Position numbers and translations under genes: made by a program. The notes beneath the pieces are model-generated. The model saw only the letters and a list, made by a program, of their open reading frames with translations, was not told the DNA's origin and ran no database searches. Below are positions 31,891 to 39,505 of a DNA stretch of 64,000 bases, in pieces. This DNA comes from Rhodanobacter sp. (GTDB taxonomy: Bacteria; Pseudomonadota; Gammaproteobacteria; Xanthomonadales; Rhodanobacteraceae). How positions within the stretch are numbered: position 1 is the first letter of the stretch; the number at the start of each line of letters is the position of its first letter. The stretch covers positions 62,001 to 126,000 of the forward strand of contig JANJTA010000036.1 in assembly GCA_024711345.1 (NCBI GenBank), read 5' to 3'.

Positions 31891-32662
31891 GTCGGAAGTG
31901 CCCGGTGAGGTGGCCACAGCTGCCGGAACCCGCCCTCTGGGCCGCCCTGTGGGTCGCCCTCGCCGTGGTGCTCGCCGTCCACGCCGGCGGGTCTGGCTCA
32001 TCAGCCCCGAGGGCTTCCGCGAGCTGCGCCATAGCTGCATGTTGAACCGGCGCGAGGCTGCCGCGTACCTGGGCGTCTGCGTGCGCACCGTGCGCCACTG
32101 GGACAGCGGCAGGAACCGGGTGCCGTGGTCGGTGGTGCGCCTCCTGCGCCTGCGCCGGATGGGCGACCTCGGCGCGCTGTGCGATGAGTGGGACGGCTGG
32201 ACGATCAACCGGCTGGGCCTGCACGCACCAGCGGGCCGCACCTACCGGGAGCGCGACATGCGCCAGTGGTGGCTGACCATCGAGCATGCCCACCTGTTCC
32301 GCGAGGCCTACGACCGCGAAACGCTCGGGGGTGTGGGGGCGCAGCCCCCGCGAGCGCGGGAGCGCGTGACGCTTCTACCCGGAGCCGGTGAGGCGGGCAA
32401 GCAAGCCGACGCCGCGCCCTCGCATCCGATCGAAGCCGTGTTCACGCCGACCGCTTTTGCTCGCCGGTGTCGATTTGCGCGTCAGCGCGGAGCGGCGCCG
32501 GCGGGCATGGCGGCCGGCCTGTCTCCGGCCTCCGTGCGGTTGGGGAACGCGGCGGCGGCGCGCAGCGCCGCGGGGCTTGTCAGCTCTTCTCAACAAGTGG
32601 AACGCTACCCCTTGCAAACCCGATTCCAGCGCCACTTTTGGGGGGTGCGCCGTGCTGGCTGA
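31889..32662 (+). CDS. XafT-like Xer recombination activator (DUF3653)
   Basis: A 257-residue protein whose middle (residues ~38-145) is a DUF3653 domain: VWLISPEGFRELRHS, the helix-turn-helix RREAAAYLGVCVRTVRHWDSG, then DEWDGWTINRLGLHAP and RQWWLTIEHAHLFREAYD. The Vibrio cholerae TLC-phi relative XafT (VC1465 family) activates XerCD recombination without FtsK. GTG 31889 overlaps the last bases of dif; in-frame GTGs at 31898 and 31910 are alternatives, while ATG 32039 would cut off conserved residues. The ~110-residue C-terminal extension is low-complexity and may be partly a cis-acting DNA region. It overlaps rep by 11 bp. Confidence 0.8.
   Translation: MSEVPGEVATAAGTRPLGRPVGRPRRGARRPRRRVWLISPEGFRELRHSCMLNRREAAAYLGVCVRTVRHWDSGRNRVPWSVVRLLRLRRMGDLGALCDEWDGWTINRLGLHAPAGRTYRERDMRQWWLTIEHAHLFREAYDRETLGGVGAQPPRARERVTLLPGAGEAGKQADAAPSHPIEAVFTPTAFARRCRFARQRGAAPAGMAAGLSPASVRLGNAAAARSAAGLVSSSQQVERYPLQTRFQRHFWGVRRAG
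32322..32356 (+). other. Nested hairpin, candidate replication origin
   Basis: Inner stem GGGGGC/GCCCCC (32335-32340 and 32344-32349, GCA loop) lies inside an outer stem CGCTCG/CGAGCG (32322-32327 and 32351-32356). Located upstream of rep within the xafT frame. Rolling-circle elements place their nick site at such hairpins, but a terminator role is also possible. The assignment is inference. Confidence 0.4.
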
Positions 32663-33470
32663 TCCCGTCGTCATCGACCCGCGCAAGGCCCGTTGCCAGC
32701 GGCTGCGCCGCACGATCACGGAAGCGGCCAAGCTGCACGAGCGCGAGGCCCGTTGGGCCTTGGAGCGGCTGGGGCGCTCGGCCTACCGCAAGACCTTCAT
32801 CACCCTCACCTACCGCCCCGGCGAGACTTGGGAGCCGCGCCACGTGTCCCGCTTCGTGCGCCTGATGCGCCAGTGGTTCAAGCGCCGCGAGTATCCGTGC
32901 CGCTTCGTGTGGGTGGGCGAGCTGCAGAAGCGCGGCGCGCTGCACTACCACGTGCTGGTGTGGGTGCCCCGCCGCCTGCGCCTGCCCCGGCCCGATGCCT
33001 GCGGCTGGTGGCCGCACGGCATGAGCAACATCGAGACCGCCCGGAACCCGGTCGGCTACATGGTCAAGTACGCGACCAAGACCCGCCCCGAGGACATCCG
33101 GCGCCTGCCTAAGGGCGTGCGCCTGCACGGCAACGGCGGGCACGACCCAGCGACCCGCGTGCATCTGCGCGAACGCCTGTGGCCGCAGTGGGTGGCGCAG
33201 GAATGGGATCGGCGCCGCATTGAGGCTCACGTTGAGGAGCTGGAACGCGGCGTCGAGACCGAGGACGAACACTACGCCCGGCGGGCCGACGAGGAGGCGC
33301 TGTGGTGTGTGTATGCGCGGCGCTACGAGAGGAAGGGCTTCCCTCGCCTGCTGCGCGTGTCGGGCGGCGTCGTGGACTTGGTCACCGGCGAACTCATCCC
33401 TACCCCGTGGCGCATCGACGTGTCTCGCGGCGTCGTCCGGGCCTACCTCAAGACGGAGACCCTGCAATGA
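32652..33470 (+). CDS. HUH-type rolling-circle replication initiator
   Basis: A 272-residue Rep. It has an N-terminal strand TFITLTYRPG (~55), the metal-binding HUH motif RGALHYHVLVWVP (His at ~97 and ~99) and the tyrosine motif NPVGYMVKYATK (~135) expected of endonucleases that nick the plus-strand origin and link to the DNA 5' end, as in filamentous phages. GTG 32652 is chosen: it follows GGGGG at 32641-32645 and removes a poorly conserved N-terminus. It overlaps xafT by 11 bp and the next gene by 4 bp (ATGA). No other replication function is present on the element. Confidence 0.85.
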   Translation: MLADPVVIDPRKARCQRLRRTITEAAKLHEREARWALERLGRSAYRKTFITLTYRPGETWEPRHVSRFVRLMRQWFKRREYPCRFVWVGELQKRGALHYHVLVWVPRRLRLPRPDACGWWPHGMSNIETARNPVGYMVKYATKTRPEDIRRLPKGVRLHGNGGHDPATRVHLRERLWPQWVAQEWDRRRIEAHVEELERGVETEDEHYARRADEEALWCVYARRYERKGFPRLLRVSGGVVDLVTGELIPTPWRIDVSRGVVRAYLKTETLQ

Positions 33471-33682
33471 GCCAGATCGTGAGCGTTGGCACCAGCAACA
33501 ACGACGACGTGCTGAAACCCTACGGCGTGACGGAGGCGGAGATCGCCATGTTCGCGCTCGACGCCATCCGCTACGCCCACGACAAGGCCGAAGGCAACCG
33601 GCCTCGGTTCCTGTTCGAGCTGGTCGGGGAGTTTGAGGTCGCGCTGCGCGAGGCGATGGACCTGCCGATGCCCGACGACTGA
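33467..33682 (+). CDS. Small unknown protein of the Xer element
   Basis: A 71-residue acidic protein (SNNDDVLKPYGVTEAEIAMFALDAIRY core) with no signal peptide. Its ATG overlaps the rep stop codon (ATGA) and a GGAG lies 10 bp upstream, so it is translated together with Rep. A terminator follows at 33697-33733. Similarly placed genes in inoviral elements can encode ssDNA-binding or control proteins, but I see no OB-fold signature, so no function is claimed. Confidence 0.75.
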   Translation: MSQIVSVGTSNNDDVLKPYGVTEAEIAMFALDAIRYAHDKAEGNRPRFLFELVGEFEVALREAMDLPMPDD

Positions 33683-33696
33683 CCCGCATAAAAGGC

Positions 33697-33733
33697 GAGG
33701 CCCCCGACTGCTGGTGAGCGATCCGGGGGCCTC
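33697..33733 (+). terminator. Terminator inside the Xer element
   Basis: Perfect 10-bp stem GAGGCCCCCG (33697-33706) with CGGGGGCCTC (33724-33733), 17-nt loop, followed by TT. It closes the xafT-rep-small gene unit and lies just before the last gene of the element. Confidence 0.75.
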
Positions 33734-33776
33734 TTGGTACAACGAACCGGGGCCGAAGCCCCAAAGGAATGTTCGC

Positions 33777-34205
33777 ATGAAAACCGACTACGCGGCGCAA
33801 TGCCGCTTCTTCCGGGCCGAAGATGCGGTCCGCATCGCCCTCCAGGCGTACTACGCCGCCGGTCGCCGGATCGAGCCGCCACCGGGCGAACCGTGGATGA
33901 TCGACGGCGAGCCCTACGCCACGGCCTCCGACTTCGCGGATGCCTTCAGCGGCGAACTGCAGGCCCGGCTCTCCCTGCTGGCCCTCGCGCGGCTCGGTGA
34001 CTTCAACGTGCTGCGCGATGGCTGGGATCTTTTCATGCTGGCCGCTGACGTCGAACCGGAGAAAATGGCGCCGATAATCGCAAGGCGCGAGACCGAAAGG
34101 CTCGAAATTGAGGCCGAGTTTTCAGGCCTGAATATGCACAGTTTGCCACCCGAAGATAATCCTGCACATAATCAGCCTCCGAGGGAGGTTGCGAGCCGTG
34201 GATAA
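33777..34205 (+). CDS. Unknown protein at the right end of the Xer element
   Basis: A 142-residue soluble protein (MKTDYAAQCRFFRAEDAVRI... with a middle helix rich in Ala/Leu and an acidic tail). It has an AAAGGA ribosome binding site 9 bp upstream of its ATG. It ends 3 bp before the right dif-like site. The last ~120 bp are clearly more AT-rich than the rest. I recognise no family; it may act in regulation, immunity or helper-phage parasitism. In the circular form this gene would lie directly upstream of xafT. Confidence 0.7.
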   Translation: MKTDYAAQCRFFRAEDAVRIALQAYYAAGRRIEPPPGEPWMIDGEPYATASDFADAFSGELQARLSLLALARLGDFNVLRDGWDLFMLAADVEPEKMAPIIARRETERLEIEAEFSGLNMHSLPPEDNPAHNQPPREVASRG

Positions 34206-34207
34206 AC

Positions 34208-34235
34208 CCGACGAGACCTATACATTATGCGAAAT
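34208..34235 (-). other. attR of the element, with degenerate XerD arm
   Basis: Centre TATACA (34219-34224) and XerC-type arm TTATGCGAAAT (34225-34235) match dif, but the other arm (34208-34218, CCGACGAGACC) has no resemblance to a XerD site. Known TLC-phi attP shows this same loss. The XerC arm differs from that of attL at one base (AAT versus AGT), as expected if chromosomal and element halves were exchanged. The original dif therefore had arms ATTTTACATAA and TTATGCGAAAT. Confidence 0.88.
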
Positions 34236-34456
34236 TACTAACATCCATACCGCTGGGATCGGGCTTCCGCTACCTCGTCCCCGCCCACTCGTCGGAACTG
34301 ACCCGACCTTGTTACTGTTTGAGCCATGAGCGCACTCGAGACCGCGTCGTCGCCGTTTGCGCTGCGGGAAAAACCATGACATGACCTCGTGGCCGGATCT
34401 GGCTGCGGGGCGTGCCGCTTATTGATTGCAGGGGCGCAACACAGGGGCAAGGGGAA

Positions 34457-35443
34457 ATGAAGATATTGCTTGGACGCAGGAAGTGGCTGCTGCTGGCTGT
34501 TGCCGTGGCCTTGCTTGGCGCGGCCGCCGGCATCTGGGTCTTGTTGCACCCGGCCAGCTTCGTGGTGCAACCGTGGCGGGCGCAGCAATCGGTCACTGGG
34601 GCGCGTTTCGTGTTCGGCCCCTATCCGGTGGATGCGGACATGTCCCGCCTGAAGACCGAGGGCGTCACTACCATCATCAGTCTGCTCAACCCGAGCCTGC
34701 CCTACGAGTCGGCGCTGCTGGATCAGGAAAAGACGCGAGCGGAGCGGCTCGGCATCCGCGTCCTCAATTTCCCGATGGGCAGCATCCTCGGTCAGCGCTT
34801 CGGTGCCGACTACGAGCGCAATTCCCGCGCCGCCGCCGAGGCGGCCATCGCCAGCGACGGCACCGTGTACATCCACTGCTATCTCGGCCTGCATCGCGCC
34901 CGCAGCGTGCGTGACTACCTCGAACAGCACGCCGGTCAGGTCGATACCCGCCAATTCGCCGGTTCGATCGAGCACACCCGCTCACCGCGCCAGCTCGCCA
35001 ACGAGCGCGCGCAGGGCTTGTTCGAACAGAACGATTACGAGGGCGCGTTGCGCGAGCTGGGCAGCGTGCAGCCCATGGACTACGCCGCGTACGTACTCAC
35101 CGGCTGGATCGAGCTGCGGCGCAACAACAACGTGCTGGCGCGCGACCAGTTCCGGCAGGCGACCGGCATGGCCGACGCCAAGGCCGATTCCTGGGACGGC
35201 CTGGGCTTTGCGCTGCTACGCCTGGACGATCTGGACGGCGCCGGCGCCGCGTTCGGGCAGGCATTGAAACTGGCGCCACAGGACAACGACGCCATGCAAG
35301 GCATGGCGCAGACGCTCTACCGGCAGAACAAGCCGGCGCAGGCACTCGTCCTGCTCGAACAGCTGCACGCCGCGACGCCGGATAACCCCGAGGTCAATCG
35401 ACTGCTGGAGCGCCTGACGCAGCCGGCCGACACCTCGCCGTAG
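34457..35443 (+). CDS. Membrane-anchored tyrosine phosphatase-like protein with TPR repeats
   Basis: A 328-residue protein: one N-terminal membrane helix (WLLLAVAVALLGAAAGIW, ~10-27), a dual-specificity/tyrosine phosphatase domain (~45-160) and C-terminal TPR repeats (~180-320; for example AQGLFEQNDYEGALREL and LGFALLRLDDLDGAG). The phosphatase signature is VYIHCYLGLHRARS, i.e. HCx5R, with the nucleophile Cys near residue 142. The domains would face the periplasm. GGGGA precedes ATG 34457. The fusion order is uncommon; substrate unknown. Confidence 0.8.
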   Translation: MKILLGRRKWLLLAVAVALLGAAAGIWVLLHPASFVVQPWRAQQSVTGARFVFGPYPVDADMSRLKTEGVTTIISLLNPSLPYESALLDQEKTRAERLGIRVLNFPMGSILGQRFGADYERNSRAAAEAAIASDGTVYIHCYLGLHRARSVRDYLEQHAGQVDTRQFAGSIEHTRSPRQLANERAQGLFEQNDYEGALRELGSVQPMDYAAYVLTGWIELRRNNNVLARDQFRQATGMADAKADSWDGLGFALLRLDDLDGAGAAFGQALKLAPQDNDAMQGMAQTLYRQNKPAQALVLLEQLHAATPDNPEVNRLLERLTQPADTSP

Positions 35444-35554
35444 GCGCAGGCGAACGTCGCGCAGCGACAGTCAGGCTGACGGTTGCCGCTGGCGGCGCGG
35501 CCATCGGCAGGCCGCGCGTTTCGCGTTCATCCCTGGCCCACGCCGGTGCTTTGC

Positions 35555-36714
<1,160 letters not shown>

Positions 36715-36908
36715 GTCTGCTCCCGTTTCAATGGCGCCTTGGCCATTCTGGCCGCGCTGCGGTGACCGGTGCGTGAGAACTTCCCTGCCCGCTTGTGCGC
36801 TTCGCGTGAGCGCGGCGGCAAACGTGCTTGGACGAAGTCGTGCCGCACCCATCACGCGGGCTTGGTTCCAATACGGCTCCCGGCAACCTCTCCCACGGAG
36901 ATCTCCCG

Positions 36909-37358
36909 ATGAAGAACAACCACGACATCAAGACCCTCAACAGCCTGATCGAAACCACGCTGGACAGCGCAGACGGTTATGCGGAAGCGGCCAAGGATGC
37001 GAAGAGCGAATCGCTGGTCTCGCTTTTCAGGGAACGCGCCAACGAGCGCAGGCAGGTGGCTTCGACGCTGCAGCAACGCGTGCGCCTGCTGGGCGGCGAT
37101 CCCGCCGACGACGGCACGATGGCCGCTTCGGCGCACCGCATGTTCGTCAACCTGCGCACCAGCCTCACCTCGAATGACAACAAGGCGGTGGTCGACGAGG
37201 TCGAGCGCGGCGAGGACCATCTCAAGTCGAAGTTCGAGCATGCCATGAACGACAAGGATATTTCGGCGGACACCGAGGCGGTCATCGCCGACCTGTATAC
37301 CTCGGTGCGCAACGGACACGACCAGATGCGGGACATCAAGCGCGCCTTCCACGGGTGA
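36909..37358 (+). CDS. DUF2383 four-helix-bundle protein (PA2169-like)
   Basis: A 149-residue all-helical protein (LNSLIETTLDSADGYAEAAKD; LFRERANERRQVASTLQQRV; ADLYTSVRNGHDQMRDIKRA) of the DUF2383/PA2169 family, a ferritin-like four-helix bundle whose members are often induced by stress in Pseudomonas and relatives. No full ferroxidase ligand set is apparent. The ATG at 36909 follows CGGAG. It is divergent from the glycine-zipper stress gene and converges with ku. Confidence 0.88.
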   Translation: MKNNHDIKTLNSLIETTLDSADGYAEAAKDAKSESLVSLFRERANERRQVASTLQQRVRLLGGDPADDGTMAASAHRMFVNLRTSLTSNDNKAVVDEVERGEDHLKSKFEHAMNDKDISADTEAVIADLYTSVRNGHDQMRDIKRAFHG

Positions 37359-37439
37359 ACTGCAGCCTGCGTCGGAAAAATGGGCGCTGCCCGAGTCGCA
37401 CTCGCTCGGGGGCGCCTTGCGCAGCACCGCAGCGGCAAG

Positions 37440-38384
37440 TCAGCCCGCCTTGCGGGTGGCTGAAGGCTTCTTTGCCGACGCCTTCTTCGTCGAGGATTTC
37501 TTCTTCGTGGCCGGCTTGGCCGCGCGCGGGCCCTTGGCGGGTTTGCCGGCGGCTTTCGCGGTGCTCTTTTTCGCCGGCGTGCGCCGGTGGCTGGCCAGGC
37601 TCTTCTGCAACAACGACATGAAATCGACCACGTTGGTGGTGGCGTTCTCCGGCAGCTCGGCCTCCTCCTCGGCCTCGGTGGCGACCACGCCCTTGGAGCG
37701 CATCCGCTTCTCGATCACCTTGCGCAGGCGATCGCGGAACTCGTCGCGGTAATCCGCCGGATTCCATTCGTCGCTCATCGATTCGACCAGTTGCCCGGCC
37801 ATTTCGATCTCCCGGGACGAGATCCGGTAATGCGCCGCGGCTTCTTCGGGAATCTTGTAGTCGGCGGTGTCCACCAGCTCCTGCGGATAACGCATCAGCA
37901 TCAGCACCAGTGCATGGCCCCGCGGTATCACCGCGGACAGGTACTCGCGCGTGCGGATCACCACCCGCGCAATGCCGATCCGGCCGGTGCGTTCGAGGGT
38001 TTCGCGCAGCAACACGTAGCCCTTCTCCGCCTTCTTGCCCGGCACGAGGACGTAAGGCTTCTCGAAGTACTCCGGACCGATCGCGTCGGCCTGCACGAAC
38101 GTCTTCACGTCGACCACTTCACGGCCGTCCGCCGCAGCCGACTTGATGTCTTCCGGCTCCAGCACGACGTAGTTGCCCTTGGAGTACTCGAAGGCCTTGA
38201 CGATCTCCTTCCACGGCACTTCCTCGCCGGTCTCGGCATTGACGCGCTCGTAGCGCACCGGCGTGTTGCTGCGGCTGTCCAGCATGCGGAAATGCAGGTC
38301 GACGCTGCGCTCGCCGGGCATCAGCGAGACCGGCACGTTGAGCAGGCCGAACGAGAGGGTTCCGGTCCAGATGGGGCGTGCCAT
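37440..38384 (-). CDS. ku: Non-homologous end joining protein Ku
   Basis: A 314-residue bacterial Ku that forms a homodimer ring on DNA ends and recruits LigD. The core beta-barrel (ARPIWTGTLSFGLLNVPVSL at the start, YVLVPGKKAEKGYVLLRETL, and VLMLMRYPQELVD) spans residues 1-250. The C-terminal ~60 residues are a Lys/Ala-rich tail (KKSSTKKASAKK) that in other bacteria binds DNA and aids bridging. Start at 38384 has a strong GGAGG site. LigD lies 1.1 kb away on the other strand. Confidence 0.95.
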   Translation of the reverse strand: MARPIWTGTLSFGLLNVPVSLMPGERSVDLHFRMLDSRSNTPVRYERVNAETGEEVPWKEIVKAFEYSKGNYVVLEPEDIKSAAADGREVVDVKTFVQADAIGPEYFEKPYVLVPGKKAEKGYVLLRETLERTGRIGIARVVIRTREYLSAVIPRGHALVLMLMRYPQELVDTADYKIPEEAAAHYRISSREIEMAGQLVESMSDEWNPADYRDEFRDRLRKVIEKRMRSKGVVATEAEEEAELPENATTNVVDFMSLLQKSLASHRRTPAKKSTAKAAGKPAKGPRAAKPATKKKSSTKKASAKKPSATRKAG

Positions 38385-38414
38385 GGTTGGTTACCTCCTC
38401 CGCCAGCGCCGCGG

Positions 38415-38906
38415 TCAGGAGGCTTTTCTGGCGCGCGTCCTGGCCGCTTTCTTCGCCGCCGCCGAGCGGCCTTCGGCGCCCTTGGTGCGCGCCGCCTTCT
38501 TCGCTGCGGCCGAGCGCGAGCTGGCGCTGCGCTTCGACGCGCTGCGCCGGGCGTGCGACGACAACGCCGACTTCGAAGCGGCCTGGTGGCCTTCCTTCTT
38601 CAGCGCCCTGCTGGTCGCCCGCGAACGCTTCGCCGCGGGCTTGTGGTGCTCGTGCGCGGCAGACTCGTCCTGCGCCGCCTTCTTCCTGGTCGACTTGCTG
38701 GCGCTCTTGCCGGGCTGGACCTTTACGCCGGCGCGCCGGGCCTTCGACAGGCCGATGGCGATCGCCTGCTTGGTCGACCTGGCACCGTGCTTGCCCTTGC
38801 GCACGTGCTCGATCTCCTCGTGCACATACTCCCCGGCCTGCGTGCTGGGGGACTTTCCTTCTTTCTTGTCCTTGGCCGCGGCCCGGCGTGTACGGCTCTC
38901 TGGCAT
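38415..38906 (-). CDS. Lys/Ala/Ser-rich DUF6496-like protein
   Basis: A 163-residue basic protein. The N-terminal half (STQAGEYVHEEIEHVRKGKHG, then STKQAIAIGLSKARRAGV) matches the DUF6496 module that often accompanies Ku/LigD loci; the C-terminal half is a histone-H1-like repeat of RSAAAKKAART and similar blocks. Such tails can bind DNA. GGAG lies 6 bp before ATG 38906; the in-frame ATG at 38912 is too close to it. Located upstream of ku on the same strand (30 bp gap), so it is probably in the ku operon. Confidence 0.75.
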   Translation of the reverse strand: MPESRTRRAAAKDKKEGKSPSTQAGEYVHEEIEHVRKGKHGARSTKQAIAIGLSKARRAGVKVQPGKSASKSTRKKAAQDESAAHEHHKPAAKRSRATSRALKKEGHQAASKSALSSHARRSASKRSASSRSAAAKKAARTKGAEGRSAAAKKAARTRARKAS

Positions 38907-39056
38907 GACCATCTCCGGCGACGAAAAGGTTCGCACACGTGGACTATTGCGGCATCGGCGTGGACAGGCTGTAAAAAACACCGTAACCCGCGTTTCACCT
39001 GTGGCGTACGCCGGCCTCGCTAGCGTGCAGGCGTTCCCGCGACGGAGGTCGGCACC

Positions 39057-39503
39057 ATGGCTGCCAGCAAGCGCACCGCGACCAAGGCGGCCAGGGCCAC
39101 CGCCGGACGCCAGCGCGCGATCCAGGCCGCGGCCGAAGACCACGACGAACGCAAGGCGCCCGGGAAAGACGGGACGCAGCCGTCGACCCGGCGAACCGGC
39201 AAGTCGAAAGGCGGCCAACCGCCGCAGCATCAGCACAAGCCCGGCAGCGAACAACTGCTCGACCCGCGCCCCCAATTCCTGGCCCCGACCTATGCGGGCA
39301 GCGGCAAGCTCGCGGGCATGACCCCGCTGAATCCCGCCGACCAGCCGGCCGAGCGCATGCGCGACTTCGGCAAGTCCAGCGCGATGGGCCGGCCGGCGCA
39401 ACCGGAAGAGCTGGCACCGGCCTACGTCTTCCTGGCTGCGCCCTGCTGCGCCAGCTACATCTCCGGCGCCGTGCTGCCGGTGATGGGCGGCCCGACCAGC
39501 TGA
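39057..39503 (+). pseudogene. Internally deleted short-chain dehydrogenase gene
   Basis: The 148-codon frame joins the hydrophilic N-terminus of a known SDR type (KPGSEQLLDPRPQFLAP, ending GSGKLAGM at residue ~87) directly to the C-terminus (TPLNPADQPAERM onwards, ending YISGAVLPVMGG). The ~170 residues between, including the Rossmann GxxxGIG motif and the YxxxK active site, are absent and the frame is kept. Such SDRs often occur near Ku/LigD. The product cannot be a functional oxidoreductase. The junction is near 39316. It has a good GGAGG site and could still be translated. Confidence 0.7.
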
Positions 39504-39505
39504 TC

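Larger units (their letters stand above)
31863..34235. mobile_element. Compact TLC-phi-type Xer-integrated satellite (IMEX) in dif
   Basis: Bounded by two dif-related 28-bp sites with the same central hexamer TATACA (31874-31879 and 34219-34224), giving an element of 2,345 bp. It contains an XafT-like activator, an HUH replication initiator, two small unknown genes, a terminator and a nested hairpin. No integrase and no inovirus coat, adsorption or assembly (Zot/pI) gene is present. This is the architecture of elements that use host XerC/XerD to enter dif and a helper phage to spread. Assignment to the TLC type rests on the degenerate XerD arm of the right site plus the XafT-like gene. Confidence 0.88.

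Noticed and set aside
31771-34456. Full inovirus prophage
   Set aside because: No gene for major coat protein, pIII-like adsorption or Zot/pI assembly ATPase is present; only replication and recombination genes remain.
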